Part shown: piece after piece, positions 1 to 6,060 of the stretch
Numbering within the stretch: position 1 is the first letter of the stretch
Layout: each line of letters begins with the position of its first letter
From: CAYSWK01 sp964434735
GTDB taxonomy: Archaea; Micrarchaeota; Micrarchaeia; Anstonellales; Bilamarchaeaceae
NCBI GenBank assembly: GCA_964434735.1
Contig: CAYSWK010000024.1
Span: 1 to 15,466 of the forward strand
Length of the DNA: 15,466 nucleotides
Reading direction: 5' to 3'
Position numbers and translations under genes: made by a program
The notes under the pieces: model-generated
The model's database searches: none
The model's input: the letters and a program-made list of their open reading frames with translations, nothing else
Told to the model about the DNA's origin: nothing

Positions 1-491
1 AAATCAATTCCGACTTCGCTTTTTATTTTCTCAATTTCCGCATCGCGCAAAACCTTTGCCTTGATGCTTGCTGCGGCAACAATAGGAAAATTCTCATCCG
101 CCTTATGCTGCGCCTCGTATTTTGTTAAACCAAATCGCTCCATCCGTTTCTTGAACACCCAATCATACCTGTCTGGAAGATCAATCATGATATCTCCTTT
201 TTTATTTGCAAGGAGTTGCGCCATATACTTTGCCTCGATATCCGTAAGGCTCATCGAATCCATAAGCTCAGTAAGCAAACGCGCATCAATAACTGAAGTA
301 TAAAACGTACAAAACGATTCAAGCTGTTTAAGAATTTCAACTCGTTTCTGGTGAGTAAGCTGCTTTGAGTCCTTTTTGCACAGTGCATTAAGCTGCTTTT
401 CAAATCTCCTGTCGCACGTTGCAACGCATACAACAAGCGGACCGATGACTGGTCCTCTGCCTGCTTCATCAACGCCGATAAGAAGACCCAT
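1..491 (-). CDS. rnhB: Ribonuclease HII, partial (C-terminus off the left edge)
   Basis: Endonuclease that nicks the RNA strand of RNA/DNA hybrids and removes misincorporated ribonucleotides, using a metal-dependent DEDD active site in the cytoplasm. Translating 491 to 1 gives 163 residues. The N-terminal GVDEAGRGPVIGPLV motif holds D8 and E9, a DSKQL motif lies at 41-45, the third acidic residue is in MIDLPD (D104), and the fourth (D132) is in the ADENFPIVAAASIKAK block. The order and spacing fit archaeal RNase HII, which usually has about 200-230 residues, so roughly 50 are missing beyond the window. The ATG at 489-491 gives the exact family N-terminus. No Shine-Dalgarno is seen; a TATA box centred near 515 places transcription start at or within a few bases of the ATG, so the mRNA is probably leaderless. 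It is separated from the PRC-barrel gene by a T-rich tract and is probably its own transcript. Confidence 0.96.
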   Translation of the reverse strand, partial: MGLLIGVDEAGRGPVIGPLVVCVATCDRRFEKQLNALCKKDSKQLTHQKRVEILKQLESFCTFYTSVIDARLLTELMDSMSLTDIEAKYMAQLLANKKGDIMIDLPDRYDWVFKKRMERFGLTKYEAQHKADENFPIVAAASIKAKVLRDAEIEKIKSEVGID

Positions 492-511
492 GAATACAAC
501 TAACACGTGAA

Positions 512-519
512 ATTTATAA
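512..519 (-). promoter_or_regulatory. TATA box of rnhB
   Basis: The minus strand reads TTATAAAT, centred about 24 bases upstream of the rnhB ATG at 491. This is the usual archaeal TATA-to-start distance and implies a leaderless transcript. Confidence 0.6.
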
Positions 520-525
520 TACGAT

Positions 526-560
526 GAGAAAAAGGCAAAATGAAATGAAAGAAAATAAAA
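526..560 (-). terminator. T-rich terminator after the PRC-barrel gene
   Basis: Directly after the PRC-barrel stop codon the minus strand carries several runs of T (TTTTATTTT, CATTTCATTTT, CCTTTTT). Archaeal RNA polymerase terminates at such poly-T tracts without a hairpin. It would separate this gene from rnhB, whose own TATA box follows immediately. Confidence 0.5.
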
Positions 561-818
561 TTAGTATGCAAGATTGCGCTTGTCAACCAAAATAATGTCT
601 CCAACAGCCAAGACCGATTCATAATTTACGTGAACCATGCCTTCTTCTGAATGAAGTTTTGATACCATTTCGCTGTCAGGATTTCCTTCGACAACCAATG
701 CTTCGATCTTTCCGGTTACCTCGTTTACTGCAAGGTCAACCAAACGTCCGAAGTCTTCGCCTTCATTGGTGTAAATTCTTTTTCCTGAGAGCTGCCGAGC
801 TAATGTATACTTTGTCAT
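561..818 (-). CDS. PRC-barrel domain protein
   Basis: An 85-residue protein that is essentially one PRC-barrel domain, a small all-beta fold found in photosynthetic reaction-centre H subunits, RimM and many short archaeal proteins; it is usually a protein- or RNA-binding module rather than an enzyme. Visible family features are the opening LSGKRIYTNEGEDFGRLVDL, with the conserved Gly-x-x-Val/Leu turn, then IEALVVEG, and a closing VLAVGDIILVDKR strand pair. The start chosen is the ATG at 816-818, preceded by AGGTGG, a good archaeal Shine-Dalgarno at normal spacing; an in-frame ATG five codons upstream lies before that site and is less likely. It sits between an HD phosphohydrolase gene and rnhB but has its own promoter region (860-917). 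Its specific partner cannot be read from the sequence; in archaea such proteins are sometimes linked to RNA metabolism or cell division. Confidence 0.88.
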   Translation of the reverse strand: MTKYTLARQLSGKRIYTNEGEDFGRLVDLAVNEVTGKIEALVVEGNPDSEMVSKLHSEEGMVHVNYESVLAVGDIILVDKRNLAY

Positions 819-871
819 TGTTCCACCTGCCACGAATGTAGCATGAAAATATGTTGTGCCTGTAGTATTGA

Positions 872-917
872 AAATTTAAAAAGATTACATCGGACCCATG
901 TGAGGGTTTTTATACCC
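872..917 (-). promoter_or_regulatory. Promoter region of the PRC-barrel gene, two TATA candidates
   Basis: On the minus strand a TATAAAAA element sits inside the small inverted repeat GGGT-N6-ACCC (904-917), and a second box, TTTAAA, lies at 875-880. The second would give a leader of about 30 bases containing the AGGTGG site; the first would give a longer leader. Which is used cannot be decided from sequence. Confidence 0.4.
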
Positions 918-936
918 AGCATGCGGCAAACGACAT

Positions 937-2022
937 TCAAAACGAATTCCATGATGAAACGACGCCGCCGATATCCGACTTGTCACACATAACGAGAATA
1001 CGCATACGCTTCTCCTGTGCTTGCTTAAGGGAATTGATAAGGTCAGACATTTCCGTAAGTGAGACTAAATTTCCATCTTCAGTTTTAACGTTGAAATGAA
1101 CAGACTTGTACGTCATATTTGGAAAATCAACTAAGATAGGGAGCTTCAAAGTGCGTGCCCATTTTTTTACGTCACTTTCTTCATGCAACTCAAGCTCAAG
1201 CGCGGCCTTGTAAAGATTCCTATTTTCAAGACGAGATGCAAGGTCGGATTTTGAAGAGGACATAAGAAGATTAAGGGCATCATCATCACCCAATGACAAA
1301 AATTGAGAAGGGACCATTGCCTTGCTTGAAATGGCATCCGTGATGCTTTGGCCAAGCATTGCAGCTGCGATGCGCACCGTTTTATGGAAATAAACTGTCG
1401 AAAACATCATAAAGCGCGCAATGATGAGGCTTTCCGCCGCCTCAAGGCCGCCTTCTGAAATGCACAGTTCTCCATCCTCAAGCAAAAGCATGTGAAGCAG
1501 ACGGTCGCTGTCAATGACGCCGTATGCAACGCCCGTATTCTTTGCATCGCGCTTAAGGTAGTCCATCCTGTCAGCACCAAAATCGGAATGGACTATTGCG
1601 CCAAGTGGATCTTCTTCAAGCGAAAGAATTTCGTCGACTGAAAATTGCTGGGTTATAATATCCTTCAACTCACCAGATGCAATTTTTTTCCTGCCGATTT
1701 CCTCATGATTGCCCAAATATTTTTCAAGTACGCGCTCGGACTCATGGCTGAATGCAACATGACCTATATCATGAAGAAGGGCATACAACCGAATACGCTC
1801 AATTTCATCATTTGAAAGCCCAAGACGAGAAGACATGACGCCCGCAAGATGCATACTCCCGATCGCATGCTCAAAACGCGTATGGTTTGCACACGGATAT
1901 ACAAGATAGGTAAGCGCCATTTGCCTAATTTTACGTAAGCGCTGGAATTCCCTGCTGTCAACAATTTGCTTTTCAAGCTCAGAAAACCGAATTGTCCCGT
2001 ATACTTCATCACGAATTATCAT
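937..2022 (-). CDS. HD-superfamily phosphohydrolase (COG1078 / SAMHD1-dGTPase type)
   Basis: A 361-residue metal-dependent phosphohydrolase of the HD superfamily. The group with this layout includes SAMHD1 and bacterial dNTP triphosphohydrolases, so hydrolysis of dNTPs (or related nucleotides) is the likely activity, though the substrate is not proven. Key features: QRLRKIRQM (27-35), HTRFEHAIGSMHLAG (47-61) with metal ligand H52, LLHDIGHVAFSHESE (82-96) with H84 and D85, and HSDFGADRMDYLKRD (145-159), where D151 is the likely fourth ligand. All signature residues are intact. The N-terminal half is the catalytic domain; the C-terminal 150 residues are less conserved and could carry oligomerisation or allosteric functions. 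Its ATG lies three bases after the stop of the upstream DNA-binding-like gene, with GTGA overlapping that stop as ribosome site, so the two are co-transcribed and probably work together. Confidence 0.9.
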   Translation of the reverse strand: MIIRDEVYGTIRFSELEKQIVDSREFQRLRKIRQMALTYLVYPCANHTRFEHAIGSMHLAGVMSSRLGLSNDEIERIRLYALLHDIGHVAFSHESERVLEKYLGNHEEIGRKKIASGELKDIITQQFSVDEILSLEEDPLGAIVHSDFGADRMDYLKRDAKNTGVAYGVIDSDRLLHMLLLEDGELCISEGGLEAAESLIIARFMMFSTVYFHKTVRIAAAMLGQSITDAISSKAMVPSQFLSLGDDDALNLLMSSSKSDLASRLENRNLYKAALELELHEESDVKKWARTLKLPILVDFPNMTYKSVHFNVKTEDGNLVSLTEMSDLINSLKQAQEKRMRILVMCDKSDIGGVVSSWNSF

Positions 2023-2025
2023 GCT

Positions 2026-2805
2026 TCACGCCCTTGAAAATACGTCTTTACGCTTTTCCATGACATCCCCGCGCTCCGCAAGAATGGTAAGGACTGCGCG
2101 TACGCCAAGCGGCTCTGCGCCCACCAATTGCGAAATCTGGTCGATGGTCATGGGCTTATCAAGAATCGAAATTATTTTTGAGGAAACATTCATGAAAAAA
2201 TTCCCATTCACGACATAAAACTTGCCGTCAAAACTTTTGATGCCCGTTATCGATTTCTTGTCGTTTGGATTTTTACGTATCTGCTCAGAAACGGCATATG
2301 CGTCCTTCGGCTCGATTACTGCATAACCCTTGGTTGAAATAGTATCAAGAATATTTGATGAGGGAACGTGCGGGTCGGCAAATGCGCGCGGAGGAAGCTC
2401 ATCCAACGCCTTTTTTTGCATAAGCGAATAAACCGAATCCGCAATATTATAAACTCCGTCTGGATATTTTTGGCTTTTGAAAATGGATATCCGTTTTTTT
2501 GCAAGCAATTGCGCAATATGGTTTTGTTCCTCATTGCTTAAGGAAGTCTTAAAATGAACCGGCGTGCGCTTCTCAAAACGTACCGAAAGAAGTTTCTTAA
2601 GAAGTGCAATTTCCTGCGGAAGAAGCGAATCTTCCTGGACGGGAGGTTTCGAGTCAGAAGAAGGAACGGCCTTTGGGCCTAAGGAAGTTGAAAGAAGGTA
2701 AAACCCCGGCTTAAGTGCAAAAAGCTCAAGCTCGCCATCGTGCACGAAGTCCTCGGGCAATTGGAGGTACATCCGATTATCTTTTTTAAACAATGAAACC
2801 TTCAT
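2026..2805 (-). CDS. Putative DNA-binding protein (AbrB-like N-terminus, winged-helix C-terminus)
   Basis: Unrecognised 259-residue protein. The first 40 residues (MKVSLFKKDNRMYLQLPEDF onward, ending FALKPGFYLLS) look like an AbrB/MazE swapped-hairpin DNA-binding element; this is inference from pattern only. The middle is charged. The last 60 residues (after NGNFFMNVSSK) have a helix-turn-helix pattern: a helix with ISILDKPMTIDQISQLV, a turn, a recognition-like helix GVRAVLTILAERGDV, and a short KRKDVF wing. The start chosen is the ATG at 2803-2805; in-frame GTG codons at 2808 and 2814 are possible but fit the promoter less well, because a TTTATATG box centred 27 bases upstream gives a leaderless ATG. 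The HD phosphohydrolase follows after 3 bases, so this may regulate or assist it. A role in nucleotide-responsive control is plausible but unproven. Confidence 0.72.
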   Translation of the reverse strand: MKVSLFKKDNRMYLQLPEDFVHDGELELFALKPGFYLLSTSLGPKAVPSSDSKPPVQEDSLLPQEIALLKKLLSVRFEKRTPVHFKTSLSNEEQNHIAQLLAKKRISIFKSQKYPDGVYNIADSVYSLMQKKALDELPPRAFADPHVPSSNILDTISTKGYAVIEPKDAYAVSEQIRKNPNDKKSITGIKSFDGKFYVVNGNFFMNVSSKIISILDKPMTIDQISQLVGAEPLGVRAVLTILAERGDVMEKRKDVFSRA

Positions 2806-2828
2806 CACAACCACTTTCGCGCTCGGTA

Positions 2829-2836
2829 CATATAAA
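2829..2836 (-). promoter_or_regulatory. TATA box of the HD-phosphohydrolase operon
   Basis: The minus strand reads TTTATATG, centred about 27 bases before the ATG at 2805, and begins only 14 bases after the HepT-like stop codon. This suggests a separate leaderless transcript for the two-gene operon 2805-937. Confidence 0.6.
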
Positions 2837-2849
2837 CCTGAGTTTGAAA

Positions 2850-3308
2850 TTATGCATTTCCCGTTTTTTCCAAGGAAAAGGAAGGCAATACTGAGGTCGC
2901 AAGGTATTCTGCAAATTGCTCAAAAAAAGGAAGAAATTCACTAACCAGTATATCATATGCCGCATGCTGCTCGTGCATCCCATAATTGTACAGGACCCTA
3001 TTTTTGAAACCGTAAAGGTCAACAAGTCCCGCTGCCATTTTTTTTGAAAGTAACGATTTGGACTCAAGCGCCCCGACCATAGTTGCAAAGTCAAGAATCG
3101 CTGTTGACGGCGCGTCATGAACCTTGCACATAAGTGCAATAATATCAGATGAAGTATCGCTTATTTTCTGGACTAAACGTTCTGAGGCATTACGATGGAG
3201 AATGTTTGAGCAGTACTCCTCTTCCGTTTCAGGAAGCACAGAATCAAGCTCGGCAAGATAATCCATCAAAAGGTGGTATTTTTTCTCAATCTTTTCTTTG
3301 ACTTCCAT
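2850..3308 (-). CDS. HepT-like (DUF86) protein with altered RNase motif
   Basis: A 152-residue all-helical protein of the HepT/DUF86 HEPN family, whose active members are toxin ribonucleases neutralised by a MntA nucleotidyltransferase. Family features are the ILHRNASERLVQKISDTSSD helix (36-55), the GALESKSLLSKKMAAGL segment (79-95) and the motif helix GFKNRVLYNYG (100-110). The canonical motif R-X4-H-X-Y aligns to K102, Y107 and Y109: the catalytic Arg and His are replaced by Lys and Tyr, while the Tyr that MntA adenylylates in studied pairs remains. Ribonuclease activity by the known mechanism is therefore doubtful. The ATG at 3306-3308 is preceded by GAGGT at good spacing and lies inside the end of the MntA-like gene (43-base overlap), so translation is coupled. 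It could be a toxin with a changed active site, a decoy, or a decayed remnant held by the pairing. Confidence 0.85.
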   Translation of the reverse strand: MEVKEKIEKKYHLLMDYLAELDSVLPETEEEYCSNILHRNASERLVQKISDTSSDIIALMCKVHDAPSTAILDFATMVGALESKSLLSKKMAAGLVDLYGFKNRVLYNYGMHEQHAAYDILVSEFLPFFEQFAEYLATSVLPSFSLEKTGNA

Positions 3309-3688
3309 AACGCAAACCTCTCAGACGCATGCTGCTTTGCACAGGCATATGTTGGCACAAACGATTCATAGACCTTCTGCCAAAAAAGAAAATATGAATG
3401 CAGCTCCCCTTCGTCGCAGACAAAAAGAGAACGGTTCTTGCAAATAATATCCTTCTTTATCATAAGGGGAAGATCTTCAAAAAAATGGGCATCAATGCCC
3501 GCGTGTGAAGAAAGGGAATGCAAAAGCGCGCGCTTGGAACGTGCGTTAATGTCAGGTGCAACGATACAAATGTCAACATCGGAAAATGCATGATGCGTAG
3601 CATCAACTTGTGAACCATGAATAAGAATTGCAAGTACTCCTTCGCAAGGAAAAGAATGAATAATGTGCGAAAGATTATCATAGTCCAT
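3266..3688 (-). CDS. MntA-like minimal nucleotidyltransferase (antitoxin of HepT pair)
   Basis: A 140-residue protein with a polymerase-beta-type nucleotidyltransferase core. The signature GS-X10-DXD is present as G25-S26 and D37-V38-D39, with a likely third acidic residue D66 in GIDAHFF. In characterised type VII toxin-antitoxin systems such MntA proteins add AMP to a Tyr of HepT and so silence it. The C-terminal 60 residues are helical and basic and may contact the partner. All three metal-binding acidic residues look intact, so activity is plausible even though the partner's RNase motif is altered. The ATG at 3686-3688 has no clear Shine-Dalgarno. The gene lies 32 bases after the lipoprotein gene; the order antitoxin then toxin, with a 43-base overlap, supports one functional unit. 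Confidence 0.88.
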   Translation of the reverse strand: MDYDNLSHIIHSFPCEGVLAILIHGSQVDATHHAFSDVDICIVAPDINARSKRALLHSLSSHAGIDAHFFEDLPLMIKKDIICKNRSLFVCDEGELHSYFLFWQKVYESFVPTYACAKQHASERFALWKSKKRLRKNTTF

Positions 3689-3700
3689 AAAGGATATAAG

Positions 3701-3720
3701 AAAGGAAAAAGAAAAAAACC
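3701..3720 (-). terminator. T-rich tract after the lipoprotein gene
   Basis: Immediately after the lipoprotein stop the minus strand has T7 and T5 runs separated by single C residues. This looks like an archaeal poly-T terminator, but it would also be transcribed as the leader of the following gene if that gene's promoter overlaps the stop codon. Confidence 0.35.
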
Positions 3721-3728
3721 CTATTTAA
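3721..3728 (-). promoter_or_regulatory. Possible TATA box for the MntA/HepT pair
   Basis: The minus strand reads CTTAAATAG, overlapping the stop codon of the lipoprotein gene. It would start transcription near 3699, 11 bases before the MntA-like ATG. A closer GGATATAAG-type element (3691-3700) is too near the ATG to serve this start. Tentative. Confidence 0.3.
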
Positions 3729-4881
3729 GGTAGGGCAAAAGGAAATCAGGTATTTCAGAACTGCCCTGAGGGCGAGGCGTATCTCGGTACTGCCTTGGTC
3801 GTTCGTAAGGAATCTGCGAAACATTCAGGCACAACTGGTATTTGGACGCATTATTGATATTGCCGCAATACGTCTGGTTTCCATAAATCTGTGCAATGGT
3901 GCCATAACAGTTTTCACGCATATCCATAACTTGAACACTCTCGCAATAGACCGGATTCTTATGAAGTTCTGCAAACAAAGAATAACAATCGTCCTTCTTA
4001 TCGTTTGCAAGATTACAAAGAGGTGGCATACCGTTGTCAACCGCAAGCATTCTCATGCATTGGCCGACATCTTTTTGTGAAAGACAATTAATATGGCCGC
4101 GTTCAATGTCACTCACAAATGAAAGAAGGTCAAATGCTGAATCATTGCTTGTTACGGCTGGAAACGCGATAACGGGGTTCTTCGCATAACTCACCTCAAA
4201 AACATGAGTCTGCTGAAGCTTACCATTGTATTCGTATTCAAAGGACTTTTCAATTGCAAGACCGTCTTCACGAATACACGCACTTCCCGTAAAGTGCTGA
4301 GGGCCCGTTGTTGGGATTCCAAGATCCTTTGCTTCCTTAATAGTAAGTCGCTGGTAATCGATTTCAATTCCCAAGTTAACGCACTGCTGGCCGCCAAGCG
4401 TCTTAGTTCCAAGATCCGTAAGAAGCAATGCTTCCTTTTGGTATAGCTGCTCAGAACGGGTTCGTTCGAGTTCTCGTGAATAGGTATTGAAGAAACGCGT
4501 TGAAAGTTGTGAAATGTACTGCTGAACTTTCGTGTCATTACCTGCTGACACGCATTCTGAACTCAGTTGGCTGGCAACACAGATAGTTGTCATATTATTA
4601 GGTTCAATGAATATACTCCTATTGAAAAGAACCGTGCTAATAGCAATCTTCTTACCTTGTGCAGTTATTGCAAGAGAATAATGCTGAGTATAGTTTCCTA
4701 TGGTTTCAGAATATTCATGCTCATACGCGTCATTATTCACCCCATACGTAATACTATCGAGGTATTTTTGTGCAAGGGGGTCTAACGTTTTGTTTTCTGT
4801 TTTTACCTGTGACGAAGTGCCTGTGCACCCAAACAAAAAGGCACATACGAGCAGGACTGCCACTAACCTTTGGAAATTCAT
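3721..4881 (-). CDS. Secreted lipoprotein with C-terminal cysteine-pair repeats
   Basis: A 386-residue surface protein. It opens with a lipoprotein signal peptide: MNFQR, a hydrophobic stretch (6-17) and a lipobox-like L-F-G-C with the lipidated Cys at 19, followed by a Ser/Thr/Asn-rich linker. The central part (about 40-255) is unrecognised and carries several N-x-S/T sites. From about 262 to 351 there are regularly spaced cysteines at 266, 275, 289, 299, 313, 325, 339 and 351, with CY pairs (DDCYSLFAEL, ENCYGTIAQI) about 26 residues apart, suggesting helical repeats stapled by disulfides. The end is Pro/Arg-rich. The start chosen is the ATG at 4879-4881, which gives the signal peptide and has GGTGA upstream; a longer reading frame reaching 4953 lacks support. 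Function unknown; similar Cys-pair lipoproteins occur in DPANN archaea, which is from memory and not checked. Confidence 0.85.
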   Translation of the reverse strand: MNFQRLVAVLLVCAFLFGCTGTSSQVKTENKTLDPLAQKYLDSITYGVNNDAYEHEYSETIGNYTQHYSLAITAQGKKIAISTVLFNRSIFIEPNNMTTICVASQLSSECVSAGNDTKVQQYISQLSTRFFNTYSRELERTRSEQLYQKEALLLTDLGTKTLGGQQCVNLGIEIDYQRLTIKEAKDLGIPTTGPQHFTGSACIREDGLAIEKSFEYEYNGKLQQTHVFEVSYAKNPVIAFPAVTSNDSAFDLLSFVSDIERGHINCLSQKDVGQCMRMLAVDNGMPPLCNLANDKKDDCYSLFAELHKNPVYCESVQVMDMRENCYGTIAQIYGNQTYCGNINNASKYQLCLNVSQIPYERPRQYRDTPRPQGSSEIPDFLLPYLK

Positions 4882-4910
4882 ACTTTCACCAATTAGAACG
4901 TAGGAAAGAA

Positions 4911-4922
4911 TGATTAAAAAGT
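4911..4922. promoter_or_regulatory. Shared TATA-like box between divergent genes
   Basis: GATTAAAAAG on the plus strand and its complement CTTTTTAATC on the minus strand lie between the lipoprotein gene (ATG at 4881) and the Ig-like gene (ATG at 4971). Read either way it gives a short leader of about 10 or 28 bases, and both leaders contain a GGTGA ribosome site. Confidence 0.45.
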
Positions 4923-4970
4923 TTGCCGGATTAGATAGGTGGTTATCAAACAATCACAAATGGTGAGCTT

Positions 4971-5402
4971 ATGGGATTTTTAGACTTCCTTAAAGGAGAA
5001 AATACTACACAACAAGAAGAAAATGCCCCCGTCGGACAGGCCCCGCTTTCAATTTCTGTTTCTTTTACGCCAATCCGCCTCAGTGCACATAAGGAAAGCA
5101 TGGTGCAGGCCGTTTTAAAAGTCACAAATAATACTCAAGAAACGCAATTAGTATCATTAGATGTGTTTGCACCAAAAGACCACATGATAGGATTTGATAC
5201 GACATGCCTGAGTAAAAAGGCCGAAAAAAAACTTGAAACGCTTGAACCAAGGCAAACAAAAGAAGTAACAGTAAAAATATACTCAAGCAACCAGACAAAA
5301 GCAGGAACGTACGCTCTTGGAATAATGGGATATGTCCACTACCAGACCTATGATAAGGTATTAAGCACGATCAAAAAGAAAGTCGCTCTTCGCGTCGCTT
5401 GA
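4971..5402 (+). CDS. Small Ig-like-fold protein, unknown function
   Basis: A 143-residue protein with no signal peptide. The opening MGFLDFLKG is a short amphipathic segment followed by a Gln/Glu-rich linker to about residue 25. The rest alternates short beta strands and has the pattern of an immunoglobulin-like (NEW3/CARDB-like) domain: ISVSFTPIRL, a VLKVTNNTQETQLVSLDVF pair with the conserved N-N turn, PRQTKEVTVKIYSS, and GTYALGIMGYVHY. Such folds serve as interaction modules. The ATG at 4971 is preceded by GGTGAGC, a good Shine-Dalgarno. It is divergent from the lipoprotein gene and shares its promoter box; its stop ends exactly where the stop of the convergent winged-helix gene begins. 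The hydrophobic N-terminal segment could attach it to the membrane. The cellular role is not visible. Confidence 0.78.
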   Translation: MGFLDFLKGENTTQQEENAPVGQAPLSISVSFTPIRLSAHKESMVQAVLKVTNNTQETQLVSLDVFAPKDHMIGFDTTCLSKKAEKKLETLEPRQTKEVTVKIYSSNQTKAGTYALGIMGYVHYQTYDKVLSTIKKKVALRVA

Positions 5403-5660
5403 TTATTCGGGCGACACTTCCAATTTTTGCAATTCCTCTATTTTATTTGCGTATTCCTTTCCTTTATCCGTAAGACTTACAACTCTCAATTTCCCTTCAG
5501 ACTGGACAGTAACAATCCCTTTTCCTGCAAGAACAGTAATAAGATGCGTAACATATACGTACGTCGTATTTGTTGATTTTGCTATTCGTGAAAGATGCCA
5601 TTTGCGCGAACTGTCCTTAAGCACAGTAAGAACCGAACAAGGCTTTGGACGTAAAAACAT
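5403..5660 (-). CDS. Small winged-helix protein (MarR/ArsR-like)
   Basis: An 85-residue protein that is one winged helix-turn-helix domain. After MFLRPKPCSVLTVLK come helix 2 (WHLSRIAKSTNTT), the recognition helix (YVYVTHLITVLAGKGIV) and a wing (TVQSEGKLRVVSLTDKGKEYA), then a short C-terminal helix. The order is typical of MarR-like transcription factors, which bind DNA as dimers; no ligand- or metal-binding residues stand out. The start chosen is the ATG at 5658-5660, which lies about 25 bases from a TTTAAA box (5683-5688) and so would be leaderless; an in-frame GTG at 5681 falls inside the promoter. It is divergent from the two-repeat protein at 5808 and might regulate that gene or itself; this is inference from position. 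Confidence 0.82.
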   Translation of the reverse strand: MFLRPKPCSVLTVLKDSSRKWHLSRIAKSTNTTYVYVTHLITVLAGKGIVTVQSEGKLRVVSLTDKGKEYANKIEELQKLEVSPE

Positions 5661-5682
5661 GGGTAAATGGTCATGACTCACC

Positions 5683-5730
5683 TTTAAATGTGTTTGTCCA
5701 CGGCGTTACTTCGACGGAAGCTTTATAAAG
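5683..5730. promoter_or_regulatory. Divergent promoters for the winged-helix and two-repeat genes
   Basis: The TTTAAA at 5683-5688 serves the minus-strand winged-helix gene. TTTATAAAG at 5722-5730 is a strong TATA box for the plus-strand gene and implies a leader of about 55 bases. Between them lies CTTC-N4-GAAG (5709-5720), just upstream of the plus-strand TATA box, a possible operator. The leader also has the palindromic GCCCCCGGGC at 5777-5786. Confidence 0.55.
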
Positions 5731-5807
5731 TATATCTCAAATATAGAAGCAACTTCCCTCGGACGTTCAAGATGACGCCCCCGGGCAAAACAAATATAGG
5801 TGAAAAC

Positions 5808-6026
5808 ATGGGAGGAAAAAAAGTAGGATCAGAAAAAATTAGCCGAGAAGATGGATACCTTTATTACATTGGTAAAGATGGATTCGTCTGGGCAGCGCCA
5901 ATGAAGCACAACACGCGCGGCAAGAAGAAGAAGGTCGGAAGCCAAAAGATTGAAAAGAAATCAGGTTTCATGTACTTCCTCGGTAAAGATGGATTTGTCT
6001 ATGAAACAAAGATGAAGAACGCATAG
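5808..6026 (+). CDS. Small two-repeat protein with YxGKDGFV motif
   Basis: A 72-residue basic protein made of two tandem copies of a 30-odd residue unit. Copy 1 runs from KKVGSEKI to WAAPMK (4-33) and copy 2 from KKVGSQKI to YETKMK (41-70), joined by HNTRGKK. Each copy contains an aromatic pair then GKDGFV (YYIGKDGFV and YFLGKDGFV), suggesting two small beta units. The high Lys content would suit nucleic-acid or ribosome binding, but that is inference. The ATG at 5808-5810 is preceded by AGGTGA at correct spacing and starts the first repeat cleanly; an in-frame ATG at 5772 would add 12 residues and cannot be fully excluded. Its promoter is strong and its leader sizeable, so the protein may be abundant. 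Similar two-repeat proteins are, as far as I recall, common in DPANN archaea without known function. Confidence 0.82.
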   Translation: MGGKKVGSEKISREDGYLYYIGKDGFVWAAPMKHNTRGKKKKVGSQKIEKKSGFMYFLGKDGFVYETKMKNA

Positions 6027-6060
6027 TTCTTCTCTCTTTTTCTTCTTTACTTTTTATTTT
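6027..6060 (+). terminator. T-rich terminator after the two-repeat gene
   Basis: The sequence after the stop codon contains repeated T runs (CTTTTTC, CTTTT, TATTTTC). It acts for the plus strand and overlaps the last codons of the convergent TPR gene, which ends at 6047. Confidence 0.5.

Noticed and set aside
251..499. Minus-strand open frame overlapping rnhB
   Set aside because: It is out of frame with the RNase HII translation, which shows every family motif in the frame starting at 491.
3266..3308. Possible frameshift joining the MntA-like and HepT-like genes
   Set aside because: The 43-base overlap is normal coupling. Both proteins have full-length family layouts and HepT has its own GAGGT site.
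4882..4953. 24-residue N-terminal extension of the lipoprotein
   Set aside because: It would precede the signal peptide, and it covers the promoter box and the GGTGA site.
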